Shown: positions 1 to 11,281 of the stretch, piece after piece | Layout: every line of letters begins with the position of its first letter | Position numbering within the stretch: position 1 is the stretch's first letter | From: Parachlorella kessleri | Taxonomy: Eukaryota; Chlorophyta; Trebouxiophyceae; Chlorellales; Chlorellaceae | Assembly (NCBI GenBank): GCA_001598975.1 | Contig: BBXU01002062.1 | Location: 1-22,136, forward strand | DNA: 22,136 bases | Reading direction: 5' to 3' | The notes under the pieces: model-generated | The model's database searches: none | Told to the model about the DNA's origin: nothing | What the model saw: the letters and a program-made list of their open reading frames with translations, nothing else | Translations under genes and position numbers: made by a program

Positions 1-1
1 C

Positions 2-703
2 CCGAACTTTGGACTGGAGGTGACTGCTTGCCACTGGTGTCACAACGAGCCACTGACCGCTCACAAGCTTGAAGCACTGCTTTGACTGGGGCCCCTAGCC
101 CAAGGATCTGTAGCAGCAGGGGTGCCCACGCAAGGTGCCATCAGCGATTGGGAAGGCATCTGTGCATCCTGCAGCGCTTGATCAAGTACTTCAAGGGCGG
201 CAACGACAACAAGACCAGCCTAGAGCTGACGACGCCCACCCTGGCCCATCTGAAGCTGGACAAGGAGGGTGACGGCACTGAGCGCGACTACACCTTTGCT
301 TACTGGATCCCCCCTCAGGCTCAGGTCGGTGCTGGGTGGTGATATGCCCATGTTCATAGCTGCCCTCAGAGTTAAGATGCGCTCACGGTCAGGTGCGTTC
401 AAGGTGCAGAGGTTTGTAAAGAGGGGGGGGGGGGTGTTTGTCGTTCTGGCTGGGCTGTCTCCTTACAATAATCACGAGGCCGGTACCCAAGGACATCATG
501 GCATCTTTGCACACTGGGTCTGCTAATCGTCCTGCTATCGGCGGTGGAAACCCTGGGTGTTGAATGAAATTTCAGTTGTTAAGTGGGTGGCGTGTTTTTG
601 GAAGGGGGTTCGGGGTGAGGGATACTTGAACTTTGCCTGCCACTGGGCGGGTGGGAGGGATCGCAGCTGCTGGGTATAATGATGTATGCTTGAGTTTGCC
701 ACC

Positions 704-737
<34 letters not shown>

Positions 738-1678
738 GTGGGTGGGCCTGGAAGAGTTCTGCACCTGCTTTGAGGGAGGCGGGCAGGCGGCTGTTGTACC
801 TGACCTTAGGCATAGCAGCCTATGGATGCCACAGCTTGCCGTACCTGTAGCTCTGGCCGAGCCTGTAGCCCGATTGCTGGCAAACCTCTTGCCGCCGTGC
901 AGAAGGACACGCCCCAGCCGGCCGATGCCGACATCAAGATTGTGGACTTCAAGGAGATTAAGGTCTATGTGCGCACCTTCAGCGGCTTTGCCACCGAGTC
1001 CACCATCCTGGACAATGCTCACTCTCTGTTTGACACCCTCAAGGATGATGACCAGGACTTCGACACTGACGTGAGTTACAAGGTAGTGCCATTGGTCTTG
1101 ACTTTGTATGTGATGGAGCACCAACCTGGCTGGCTCTCTATGGAGCAGCTTGTAGAGTGAGCTGTCTGTGGCCATGAGCTTGTCATGGGCCTGTACCCCG
1201 CTCACTGTGTTAGGTGCAGTAACTGCTTGCCTTTGTCCTGGGTCTGTACCCCGCTGACTGTGTCAGGTGCAATAGCTGCTTGCCTTTGGACCCTTCACAT
1301 GAAGCTGACACCTTTGGCTGCCTCCCCTTTGTGTTGCAGGCGGTCGCGGTTGCTGTCTACGGTGAGTAAAGTTGTTGCCTGCCGAGCCTCTGCCTGCATG
1401 GGATGCCTTCACAAGAAGGGGTATATAGCTTTGACTGCCAGCAAAGGCCTGCCTGCTGCCGGACGCACTGCTATCTTACAGCTGCACAGGCCTGGCAGCT
1501 CTGCTGCGCGGTTTATTGAAAAGGCTCCGCAACCACTGGCGTCCAAGGCCACAGCAACTTTTTATCTTGTGCAGACCCACCCCAGAAGCTCATCAGGCGC
1601 CACAACGAGGTCCATGTTGTCGTGACAGACAAGGCGCAGCCCCAAAAGGCTGCTAGGGCTCAGCTTGCCCGCCATTGA
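2..1678 (+). CDS. SOUL-family heme-binding protein, 3' part (5' end outside window)
   Basis: SOUL/HBP proteins bind heme and other tetrapyrroles; in algae members occur in plastid and eyespot fractions. Exons read here: about 2-19 (PNFGLE, donor GTGACT, tentative), 175-324, 903-1070, 1340-1361 and 1575-1678, stop TGA at 1676. Together they give about 153 residues. Family signatures seen in order are RLIKYFKGGNDN, then LTTPTLAHL, then YTFAYWIPPQAQ, then IKVYVRTFSGFAT, and near the end KLIRRHNEVHVVV, matching the SOUL pattern of a TTP motif, a VYVRSFGGFA-like strand and a final RRNEVW-like strand. The final motif has H where many members have an aromatic residue. The tail after it (about 17 residues, Lys/Ala/Gln-rich) is short. 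Every junction has GT-AG borders and keeps phase. The fourth exon is only 22 bases. N-terminal targeting cannot be judged because the start is missing. The family call is firm; the subfamily and location are not. Confidence 0.85.
707..743 (+). repeat. (GGCT)n microsatellite grading into (GGGT)n
   Basis: A run of GGCT units followed by GGGTGGGTGGG lies inside the SOUL intron between 325 and 902. It creates a Pro/Ala/Ser repeat in an antisense open frame that is not a gene. Confidence 0.9.
1182..1288 (+). repeat. Tandem duplication of about 53 bases in a SOUL intron
   Basis: Two adjacent copies (1182-1235 and 1236-1288) share CTGTACCCCGCT, ACTGTGT, AGGTGCA and GCTTGCCTTTG in the same order, with a handful of substitutions. 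They lie wholly inside the intron between 1071 and 1339. This looks like a simple local duplication and carries no coding signal. Confidence 0.8.
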
Positions 1679-2250
1679 ATTGGTGTTGAAAAGGGTTGGC
1701 AAGTTGCTGCACCATTTTTGCAGTGGGCTTTTTGACGGGCTTTTCCAGTCGTGCTGGTCGGCTGTTGCTATTGCTTGCTATGTTTTGTAGAGCTCCCACT
1801 ATGTTTTGCAGCCTGAGAGACCACCCTCCTGTATGCAAGTGTTGCCGTGCCTAGCTGGGGGTTTATTGGCTGTCAACCCCGAGCGTAACCTTCCCGAGCG
1901 CAACTGAGCGATTTTATAGCTGTGGTTATCCCTTGCAAATCTGCATGGAAGGAGCAAGGCTCCGCCAGTTGGCTAACGAGCGATGAAGGTCAAAACGCCT
2001 GGTAAGCATGAGTGGGGCTCACTGCACTCTTGCGGCTTAGGGAAGCCCTTGTGCCGAAGCATCCGCGGCAGCTCAGTGCGCCCACCCGCCCCACAAGATG
2101 CTGGGCACAACCCAAAGCTGTGCCGAGCAGCGTTTCCCTGCATCCCCTCAAATCCATATGTTACCCTGTTTAGGCAATTCTGCCTGAAGCGGGACAGACC
2201 CGAGAGATCTTTCAACCAGCTTTGTTAGTTCTCAGGTATACTGTCTGTCC

Positions 2251-2315
2251 AGCATCCAGCCCTGTCAGTACAGTCCAGCTCTACTCCCTGTTCGCACTAC
2301 CTGCCACCCATACTA
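2251..2315 (+). repeat. Dispersed repeat, copy 1
   Basis: This copy contains CAGCCCTGTCAGTACAG, then CCAGCTCTACTCCCTG, then CACTACCTGCCACCCATACT. The last block recurs almost unchanged at about 10902-10921 and 16969-16987, and the first block recurs at 2695-2712. A partial echo of its end (TGTCTGTCCACACTACCTGG) follows at about 2320-2339. It is probably a short non-autonomous element or its remnant. Confidence 0.7.
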
Positions 2316-2660
2316 ATATTGTCTGTCCACACTACCTGGCACCTTCATTCTGGTGTGAAGGTAAGAAATTCCCAAATCGCTCGCTGTTAGTACTGCTTTG
2401 CCTCTTGTTGTATCATCCAGGATCCCCGACTTTTCCAGAGGCAAAGGCCTTTGCCCCAAAATATGTCTCTCCCTTTCTTCCCCTCCAGGGTCCTTCTACA
2501 ATCTGCACAGTGTCCTGGATCCTGCTTCCTTCCAGCCTGCCAACCAATCCGTCTCCTCGTTTGTGGCTTCTCTCCGCTGGCTTTTTTCTAGGCAATTTTT
2601 CCCTCTGTTCTCTACTGACCCAACTTCAGCGTCAGCTTCACCTGCTGTCCCAGTGAGTGA

Positions 2661-2750
2661 GTTAGAACTCAGGCAAGCACCAGAGCATGTGCATCTAGCC
2701 CTGTCAGCACAGCTCACCCCACCATTTCTGTACGCGTACCCTGCCACCAC
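2661..2750 (+). repeat. Dispersed repeat, diverged copy 2
   Basis: It begins GTTAGAACTCAGGCAAG, like the left end of the copy near 16894, and continues with GCATCTAGCCCTGTCAGCAC and a diverged right part ending CCCTGCCACCAC. It is more diverged than the others but keeps block order and orientation. Confidence 0.55.
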
Positions 2751-3436
2751 TGAGAAGTCCTTGCGGGAGTAAATATTGCATGCAGCCATGCAGCCTATAC
2801 ATGTACAGTACCCTCATACTCCAAATCTGCCTGAATGGTCTGCAACAAGTCTGTCACACACTTCACCGTAGAGGCCACCATCAACAGTGCAGCAGGAGCG
2901 TTGAGTAAACAAGCAGGTGTAGCGCGTTGCCGTCAGGAAAGACGGGTCAGACCGAAATAGGCTTGGTTAGGCTTAACAGCCGCTGCTGGCCGTGAAATCC
3001 GGACTTTTGGCGGTCCTGACCGCAACAAAAAAAATCTGCCCTCTTGACGTGATATTACTCATGAAGGACCACTTAGAGGCAGGGCACTCGGTGGCGTTGC
3101 TTTGGATATGTCACATTGCATCACGGATCGGTTTTCAAACTTAGGGAAAGGGCTGCGGATTTGGTGGTCTCAAGTGTTTGGACCCCTGCTTGGTCAAGTC
3201 ATGCAGATGCAGGGTAAGCCACAGGAAACCCCTCTCTCGTGACAGAAAACGCACGCGTGTCGACTCCTAGTCCAAGGCGGTTTCATACGATTTTTTGCCC
3301 TGCAGGCGGGTTTGGTAGAGGTTCGCTGATAGTCGGTGGCCTCCGCGACGTGCTCACCCTTTCACTTCCGGTATGGCCGCTTCGGTGTGAGCTGGGGCAC
3401 GGTGAGGGTGTTGCGCGTTTTCCGGCTGACCTGCTG

Positions 3437-4210
3437 ATGACCGCGCTGCAGGGAGCACACGATGAGGAAATCGAGGCCTCTCCGTTTGAACTGGCAGCTA
3501 CTCAGGAGCCTGGAAACGTGCGTTTCCACGCCGGAACGCCAGCAGACTCCGAAGACGAACAGCACCCTGCACACTTTAACCTCAGCGCCTGGCTCTCCAG
3601 CAAGTCTAGTAGCAGCAACAGTGGTGATGGTAGCAGGTCCTGGGGCCCGCCGCGTATGCACAGTCTGCAGCTAGGTGCGGGTCTGGCTCGGCTGCGTGAG
3701 GAACACCAGTCCAGGGCTGCCGCAGAGAGCAAGGCTCGCGCAGCAGAAGCCCAGGTGCACGTCCTGCAGCGGCAGCTAGATGCGTTGCACATCGCTGCAG
3801 CGCAAAGTGAGATGCGCGCCCGCCAGCTAGAGGTGATGCTGTCGGCCTGGGCCAGTGAAGGGCCTGCCAAAGACCAGCTGTATGAGCAGCTCAAGCACAG
3901 GTAAGGGGGGTCGGCTAACGAACACTGAGGCTTCTGTCACGTATCTGGGGCAGTTCTGGGACGCATACGCTAGTGAAACCCTGTGTTGTTAGGTGGGCTG
4001 CGCAGTCCTGCTGGCATGGTTCGTATGTGATTTATGCCCGCTCCAACCTAGCACGGACACCCCCTGCGTTCGGTGTGCTGCAGCTTTTTCCGGCTGCAGC
4101 GGAAGTATGCGAGAAGCCAGGCTGCGCTCGGCAATTCCCAGCAAGAGGTGAAGGAACTGCGGGCCATGCTTGAGACTTTGAAGGCGTCTCGACAGGGAAA
4201 TCCTGTTTGA
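3437..4210 (+). CDS. Small coiled-coil protein, function unknown
   Basis: Two exons, 3437-3900 and 4084-4210, join through a GT-AG intron (donor CACAG|GTAAGG, acceptor GTGCTGCAG|C) in phase and end at TGA 4208, giving about 196 residues. The first half is acidic and Ser-rich, with an SSKSSSSNSGDGS stretch at about residues 55-67. From about residue 82 to 190 it is almost all Ala, Glu, Gln, Arg and Leu with heptad spacing (ARLREEHQSR, then VLQRQLDAL, then QQEVKELRAMLETL), a clear coiled coil that continues smoothly across the splice junction. ATG 3437 is the first in-frame methionine; the frame stays open upstream to 3239 with possible 3' splice sites near 3305 and 3450, so an upstream exon is possible. 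A TGTAA follows 34 bases after the stop. I recognise no family; a structural or scaffold role is only a guess. Confidence 0.65.
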
Positions 4211-5432
4211 CAGGGCGGCTCTGACTAGACAGAATGTGAGCGTTGTAATTGTTGAATGGCGTACCTTTGAGAACTAGTTCCTATCGCGTACCTTTGGAGC
4301 ACTTCTTTTTATAGCGCACACCAACCCTCTTTCCAGTGCTTACTTAAAGCACTATTGCCTAGCCCAGTACATCGCGCCCAGGGCCCTGCTGCGACTAACA
4401 TTTCAGCTCGCTGTGGGTGCCCCAATTACTGTACTTCCATCGTGGCTCAATCTTCTTGGCTGCCCTGCCCCCCAGTGGGAGTGGGGCCCTGCGCTAACAA
4501 GGCCAATTTTGTCGCTGAACAAACCTACACATTTGCTGTGTTTTACTGGTTGGGTAGTGGCTTTTGCGGTTGCTACCCTGGGTTTCTTCATGAACGTTTT
4601 TGCTGGTTCCTATATTGCGATTCGTTGCCCGGCCAGACAGACGTGCCTGCGCTGGAGCTATTCGTACCTTTGTCAGTACTTGCAGTAATGAGTCTTCATC
4701 CCACTTGGGTCCCTTACCTTCTTATCTTACCTTTGCACCTCGCATTTGTACGGCTTGCCCTGCGTGTGCTTTGTCGCCTGTTTCCACTGTGGCTTGGTTG
4801 GGTCATGGTGTCTTGCGGTACACACATTTCCTGGGCAGTTGAGCCACATATTGCCACTGTGCTTGGCATCTTGGGTCGAGCATTTTCCGGCACTTTAGAC
4901 TCATCTGAAATGGCTACCTGCCAGCCTTGTAGCGAATTTGGGAGCGAGCTGGATTAGAGTAGCGGAACCTTTCTGACTTACCAGTGCCATTGGCATTGGC
5001 CAGGTGGCTCAGGTGCAGCTTCTGCCACCACAGCGGAAGCATGCCTCTATGGTGCATGCTCACCCACTGTTTGTCAAGGAGTGTTATCACCCAGCCATGG
5101 CCAGCCAGTCCACGTCAGTCAAATGTCCCTTCCCTGGTGCCTAGTTCCCTGGTGTTGCTGCCTAGCTGGCATGGCATGCACCGCATAAGCATACGTACGC
5201 AGACTGCGAACCTCCATTTGTTTGGGGTGTAGCTAAGCAGTGACTGCCTAGATCGGTGTCTATTCACTGCTGCCACATGTATGATGCCATGCTTTCAAGG
5301 CCAACGGTTCAAACTAGATGCTAAATGTAACCTTGGTACCAATCGTGAACTTCAACATCACTCCCAAACAACTTTTGGCAGCCAGCGGCAGCCTTCCAGC
5401 GTGCCTAGTTGGGCGCCGAGGCCTCCTGAAGC
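4211..5432. other. Spacer upstream of the C2-domain gene
   Basis: This stretch holds the poly(A) region of the preceding gene and the presumed promoter and 5' leader of the C2 gene. A 200-codon open frame (4355-4957, TTG start) and an overlapping one (4413-4688) both contain hydrophobic runs such as WVVAFAVATLGFFMNVFAGS, but neither shows a family motif or coding-like codon choice. I leave both uncalled. I see no TATA box that stands out. Confidence 0.5.
4244..4248 (+). promoter_or_regulatory. TGTAA poly(A) signal of the coiled-coil gene
   Basis: TGTAA lies 34 bases after the stop codon of the coiled-coil gene, in the sense orientation. TGTAA replaces AATAAA as the usual cleavage and polyadenylation signal in volvocine algae. 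Confidence 0.6.
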
Positions 5433-8400
5433 ATGCAACAGCGACCTCACTATCCTAGAATAGTTTCCTTCGACTATGGCTCGGTACCAACTTGGGACTA
5501 CGGACAGCCAGCTCCTGACAACATACCCAGCTATGGGTATGACGTGCTGGTGAGGCCGCTCTGTGTGAGGAACCAGCAAAGCTTCGGCAGTGCACTGTCT
5601 TGGCTTCTGTGCTCTGGTTTCGGTGGAAGCACTGGCTTTCGTGAGGCCTGGCCTCACGAACGGCCTAGGCCTGCATGCTTGGTTGGTGTGCGTTCATAAG
5701 CTGCACGAAGCAATGGTTGTACTGCGAGCTTACTGCTTGGCAGGTGAACATCATACGTGCCACAAACCTGCCCAGTGGCGACTGGTGGAATGGGCTCTCT
5801 GACCCGTATGTGGTGGTTGCCATCACCCCTGCGAGCAGCGCTGCAAATGGGGCCCAGAAACTCACCTACAAGTGAGCTCATCGCATCTCTCTCAAGCCCA
5901 GCCGCACAACAACCAGCGGCTTTGTTTCTATGGGCTTTTTGCACCTGGGGGGGCAACCCGACCTGGCTTCAGCGTTGCCTACATCATTGTTCACAGTTTC
6001 TTGGCATTTGAGTTCCAACAGGAGTGGGAACGGCAGAAGCCCCATTGTATTGCTGCCTGCTAGCAGAACTCGCACGGCCTGGAAGGACTTGAATCCTCAC
6101 TATGACGAGTTCTTCGAGGTTGGGAACTTGCCAGAGGGGAGCCAGCTCCTGGCTGAGGTGTGGGATAAGGACGTGGTCACTCCTGATGACGTGCTGGGGA
6201 GTGCCAGCTGGATGTTTGCCCCACAGCAGGCGCAGCAGCAGCAGCAGCAGGTGAGAGGCCGCAGGGGCAGGTAAAATGTGCAGGTGAAGTGAAAGTGTGC
6301 TGGTTAAGGTGTTGTATGCTTGACTGCCCTGTTGCACTTCAGCTTGAGCAAGGTAAGGTGTTGTGCAGCCTGTAATGGTCGAGGTGGTTGGTGCCCTTTG
6401 TCTCTCTTGGGCAAGCTGCCGACACGGCAGTGGGCTGAGTTTGACATACATCATCATCTTACCATTGCTGTTTTGCGGGGCAGACACACAGCCATGGCAT
6501 AACCTCAAGGAACTTAAGAATCAGGAAACGGGCGGGACTGGCCCAGCAACAAAAGCTGACCTGAGCCGTGATGCAGAAACAGGAAGCCTAGGATAGCTTG
6601 CAGCTGCCAGACCTGAGAAAAGAGGTAGGGCAGGGTTTGTAGCACATGCTGACCTGACCCTCTAGCAAGCCTAGCATGCATGGTGACATGCAGGACTGGC
6701 ACCACCAGTGGCAGCAGCCGCCGCAGCATGCTAACAAGCTGCCGCCAGCCGTTTGCGGGCGGGTGGCGGTGACGCTTCAGCTGCGGAACCCCGGCAGGGG
6801 AAACAAGCTGCAGGGCCAACTAGAGCTGGAGGTAGGATTTGTCCAGGGGCAGTTGCCACTCATATCAACACGCGGGCATCAGCTGACCCAGTGCCAGCCT
6901 GGTGCAAGCAGCTGAGAAGCTAGGCTTGCATGTTGTGCCTGCCGGCTCCTGCTCTGCTGGGTGCCTTGCGCGGCGCATGGGCAGGTGTTACCCCTGAATG
7001 GGGTGAGGAGCCGGTGATCCCTTGGCTTGCCTTAACGTGTTGGTACACCTGTGCAAGCCTGCCCTGTCCTGCCCTCACATGCGAGCGGCACACCCCACAC
7101 GCGCCTCGCAGAACCAAGCCCTGGACCGCAGGCTGGTGTGTGGATGGTGTTCAATGATTGTGGTAGGTGTTCAATGATACATGTGATCTGCTGCCCACCA
7201 GAGAGAGTTGAGAATGTGCAGGGTTGCAAGGGTACCAACGCTGGGGGCTTATGTGTAGGCCCTCTGCCGGCCAAGTTCTGTGTGCAGGTGCAGTATCGGC
7301 CGTCCCAGCAGGCGGGGCCGCCCCTCATGCTGGGGCCCGTGCGATTCAGGCAGCACCTGTCACCAACAGCTGGTGAGCAGCCAGTCAGTGGTGGGTGTAC
7401 ACCCGCCGTCTCGTGTCAGTCCTGTGTACTCCGGCGGGGATCACGCTAGCAGCTCTCAAATCTGTTCTGGCATGCTGCAATGCGGCTAGGCCCTGCTAGT
7501 TTGCATTTGCAGCTAGCTGCTTGTGCCGCAGTGACAGAAGTTAGGCTTGGGGTTGAACGTCTGAGTGACCCTGGAGGAAAGCTTTGTTGGGGGCTGCCCA
7601 TATTGCTGCAGCAGGCTAATGAAGGGCAGACCAGTCCAAACTGACCATAACAAGAGTTTCATGAGGGAAATGGTAGACTGTAATTGTTTGTAGATCTTCC
7701 GAACAATATTACATTAAAGCAAGCTTGACTAGCTGTGCTGCCTGCACTCACGCAGGGTGGCTCATGGGAAACATGAACGACGACCGCAGTATGGAGTACT
7801 CTACTTACAAGCTCTACTTGCTACACATCGGCTCTATCTTCGAGGGGGTGCGGCACCCCTGGAACCGGCAGTACCCCAACGCCGCGGCGCTGTTTGGCAA
7901 CCCTGTGATGCTGATTGGAGTCCGGTCGCAGGTATGCTCCCATCCACACCATGGCGTGATGGGCATTGAGCAGGCCAGGCAAATGCCATGTGGCACACTG
8001 TGTGTCGTAATGGCGACTTGGTGTCTGCACAGGGCACTGGGGGGCGGGCAGCAGGGCAGGGCAAAAGGGCGGGGGCACGGGCAGGTTAATGCTTGTCTGG
8101 AGACCAGGGGCCTGTTGGGTGAGTGAAGAGCGACAGGGCCTGCAATTTGTTTATGTCCTGTGCGTGTTTGCATACGTGTCGCCGCCCAATGGGGCCAGTG
8201 TTGTGATGCATCGGTTGCAATTTCTTGGACTCTATGGCCAAGGTCAACCCTGGCGACAACCCCATCACAGGCATGCCTGGGATACAACCATTGGCTTTCA
8301 CAACCTCTCTTCGAAGCCCTGCTCCTGCAGCATGCGTCGCTGTACGCCACCCAGCTGGGCCAGTGCCGGATGGGGGTCCTGCGGGACGAGACAGACTTCT

Positions 8401-9742
8401 TTGCCCTCTTCAACTTTGGCAAGCGTGGCAACAGCTGCCGCTACTTCACGTAAGGCGGGCAGCTGGTTGTGTCCCCACCCACCCTTCATCCCCACGGCGG
8501 GTACCTATCGCTGCTGGTTTCAATGCTGAGGGCCTTTTGGGCAGAGGCGATTGAAGTGTAAGGGCCTTGACCCAGGAGGCGCTTTACCAGCCACGTCTGT
8601 TGCCTCTCGTCCGCACTCCTATTGCGTCGGTGAGGAGAGTGCTCGGGCATGATTATTATGCCATTAATTGTCGGTCAGAAGAGCCCTTCCTTGTTGGCAG
8701 CCATGTATGGGATGGAGGTATGTGCCGCAAAACGGGCGCAGCATGGGCTCCCCAGGAGGGCCCAGTGAGTCACCTGCTGCCGACCACTGATTTTGTGTTG
8801 CAGGTACAGCCTGCTGGCGGACAGCCTGCGCTGCAGCGAGACGGGGGCCAAGTTCAGCCAAGACATGATGAGTAAGCACGCCATGCACGCTGCCGGCGCT
8901 GAGGAGGTGCTGTACGCGGGTAAGGAAGGCTTGTACACTGGCGGGCCCCTGGACGGGTTTTCTGATGTGGCTTGTGCGCACCAGGGACTAGAAAGACTTG
9001 GGGAAAAACCGCTTCCCTGCATGCACTGGCATCACATTGGCAAGGCTGACGCGGCAGCCGACTAAAAATGACTAGCGAACAGGCACCTGGCCTTGTGGGG
9101 AGTGTGCAGGCAGAATAGCCAGGGGAACACAGCATGCCACCCAACCTCCTTGTTGTCATGTGGCCCCCATGAGGGGGCCGGCGGTGCTTTGGCAGTGGCT
9201 CGCCCCTGATGGGTGGCCTGGGCTTAGCTGCAGGGTGTCTAGCATGTCATGTGCAGGCCCTCGCCGCCCAGCACGTGAGTGGTTCTCTGGCTGCAGGGGA
9301 GTTCTGCATAGTCGAAGACCTGTCTGCTACCGGCGGGCATCGGCTGGTCATAGACAACAACAGTGGCACGTGCGTGCCTGGCAACCGTGGTCATGCCTGC
9401 GTAGCTAGCTTGGCCTGTCACATGGCACGCCTGCGTATTTTGCTGTGCAAGGGGTTCATGCATAGAAATTTGTCAGGCTGACCTGTACTGCGGGGGGGTG
9501 TGCGGCTGCAAAGCCTGCTGCCGCCCTCTGCCAAAGCGTGTGGCGACTGTGATTCCGCCCGGTGCAGGTACGCACCCAAGGCGGAGCACCTGCCCCGCAT
9601 GGCACGGCTTTTTGCCGCCAACTTCCCCCACATCAAGGTAGAGACGCTGACTAACGACGACCCACGGCTCAAAGCCTACCACCAGCAGTGCCCGTCAAGG
9701 ACAAGTGCCACACCCGGCTGGCTAGAGGGTGGCAGGGGATAG
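5433..9742 (+). CDS. C2-domain protein with conserved C-terminal region of unknown function
   Basis: The exon model is 5433-5549, 5744-5871, 6067-6250, 6694-6831, 7288-7372, 7756-7931, 8199-8449 (uncertain), 8804-8919, 9297-9369 and 9568-9742, about 480 residues. All phases agree. Residues about 38-190 form a C2 domain: VLVNIIRATNLP, then GDWWNGLSDPYVVVAI (loop 1 Asp pair), then KTRTAWKDLNPHYDEFFEV, then EVWDKDVVTPDDVLGSA (loop 3 Asp residues). The calcium ligands look intact, so Ca2+-dependent membrane binding is likely. A Gln-rich insert (QQAQQQQQQ) follows. The C-terminal third carries GVLRDETDFFALFNFG, YSLLADSLRCSETGAKFS, MMSKHAMHAAGAEEVLYAGE and HRLVIDNNSGTYAPKAEHLP. I recognise this set from uncharacterised fungal and algal proteins but know no activity for it. 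ATG 5433 directly precedes the C2 exon with a short Tyr/Pro-rich leader. Exon 8199-8449 may contain a frameshift (see findings). The last exon could instead splice onward at 9693. Confidence 0.75.
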
Positions 9743-10370
9743 CTGCCAGCTAGCCGTAGTAATACACAAAACAGTGGAGGCGCTGGTGCGTGACTGTCCT
9801 CTACTATCGAGGCCAGCACCAGCCGCTGGGGCCCCAGGCGCTGCTGGTGGCGGACGGTTGGTTGGGGCCACACGGCTGCAGCCGCAAAGAAGCAGTGACC
9901 AGCGTGCTGCCTGACACGACAGCCTTGGCAGCAGCCGTGGGGTGCCTGCCTGGGTCGCTTATCGCTCTGTGCAGGCATGCACCTGGCGCTGTGGTTGGGT
10001 AGCACTGCTGACTGCATTGGCACAGACCGCTTTGTTCAAGCGGGCCGGGGTGGGGGGGTAAACGAGCAGGGCCCTGGGAGTCCTATGTTGCTGTGCTGTA
10101 GGCCAACTCGACGCAACAGCTAACACAATGTTCACTTAGCTCACTGCTGGCGATCAGGTAGGTCCTAGGTAGTGCTCGGCTTGGTGATATAGTCCGGTAC
10201 AAACTGTACCATGTTTCGCAGATATAGAAACTGGGACCAGTAGCTGCTGTGTCGCTCCGCCGCATTGTTACCTCTTGCTCTTACTCTTTGTGCACCTCAT
10301 ACTTTGTTTTTCCCAAAGACTCTTCTTGTACTTTTGGACAGGAGCCATAGGTGGTTGCTGCTATGGTGGG

Positions 10371-10460
10371 TGATGGCACATAGTGTGACTCGCGGTGTCA
10401 GATCACCGGGGTCCGATAGGATGGCACTTAGCGTGATGCGTGGTGTTAACCAACATGGGT
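10371..10460 (+). repeat. Imperfect tandem repeat, unit about 49 bases
   Basis: GATGGCACATAGTGTGACTC followed by GCGGTGTCA is repeated about 49 bases later as GATGGCACTTAGCGTGATGC followed by GTGGTGTTA. In one frame the copies read MAHSVTRGV and MALSVMRGV, so the duplication preserves a frame, but no gene could be built around it. Confidence 0.6.
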
Positions 10461-10860
10461 TTGACAGTGGTTCTGCAAGGGAGGCATGCTGCGAATCCAG
10501 TCTAGTGGTAATGATGGCAGGCAGCGCGAACAAAGAGGAGATATGGGATGAAGTGTACTGACAGGGCTGGATGCAGTTAAGCTCTGGGTCTTGCCCAAGT
10601 CAACCCAAGTGGCGGGCAGGGGTGAATTTACCCAACTGTCACAGCATTGCAGGTGCCTCCTACCCTGGCGCAACCCTGTGCGTCAGAATGCCACATACAA
10701 GGAAAGCAGGAGAACTGAAACAAAAGCAGCAGACGAAAGAGCACGGCCAGATATGACACAGAAACAGATGCATACACAGTGAAGACCTGCAACAATTGAA
10801 GGACCACAAACAGGACTTTAGCAGCGACCCAAACTTGACACAAATTTTATTGAGAAAAAT

Positions 10861-10921
10861 ACAGCCCTGTCAGTCTAGCCCACCTCTCAATCCCTGCTCA
10901 CACTACCTGCCACCCATACTA
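10861..10921 (+). repeat. Dispersed repeat, copy 3
   Basis: It contains ACAGCCCTGTCAGTCTAGCC, then CACCTCTCAATCCCTG, then CACTACCTGCCACCCATACT, the same block order as at 2251-2315 and about 16894-16988. It is preceded by an A/T-rich stretch ending GAGAAAAAT. Confidence 0.7.
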
Positions 10922-11281
10922 AAACGCCCTTATCTCCTCTCTCGGCAGAGGGACGATAGGACGTAGTAGATTATGTTGCAGGGAAAGTAGGCTTGTGACA
11001 TACAAGGCTCTGTTGGCGCAATTCTCACAAGGAAGACCAGGTGATAGGCTGACCAGAGGGTATCCCAGACAAACCCCCATGAGGCGGCCTTTGTGAAATA
11101 CATTGCACCAGCTCCCTGGCAAAGCATGCATGCTCATTCACGCAAGTGGTTAAGCGAAAACACAAAGACCCTTGCCTGTTCCAAATCCAACCTTCCTTGC
11201 ACTCGGGAGAGGGCCCCATCCGATGCCTCATCTGCGCTGCTTGGGGCACCGAGGTCTCGCGAAAGCAGCTCTGCCTGCTGT

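Larger units (their letters stand above)
1679..3436. other. Intergenic spacer between the SOUL and coiled-coil genes
   Basis: This stretch holds the 3' flank of the SOUL gene and the 5' flank of the next gene. Its recognisable content is two copies of a dispersed repeat (2251-2315 and 2661-2750) and a 125-codon open frame (2398-2772) rich in Ser, Pro and Leu that resembles no family I know and runs into the second repeat copy. I do not call that frame a gene. No clear TGTAA signal was seen close behind the SOUL stop codon. Confidence 0.6.

Noticed and set aside
579..1205. A 208-codon open frame on the minus strand
   Set aside because: It runs antisense across SOUL exon 903-1070 and the GGCT microsatellite, which gives it Pro/Ala/Ser repeats. 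The plus-strand exon is clearly the real one.
2398..2772. A 125-codon Ser/Pro-rich open frame
   Set aside because: It overlaps a dispersed repeat copy and shows no family similarity or convincing start.
4355..4957. A 200-codon hydrophobic open frame upstream of the C2 gene
   Set aside because: It begins at TTG, has no coding-like codon choice, no recognisable motif and no obvious splice partners. Hydrophobicity alone is not enough.
7678..7682. TGTAA inside the C2 gene as a poly(A) signal ending a shorter transcript
   Set aside because: It lies in the intron between exons 7288-7372 and 7756-7931, whose joined sequence continues the protein in frame. A shorter isoform cannot be excluded but has no support.
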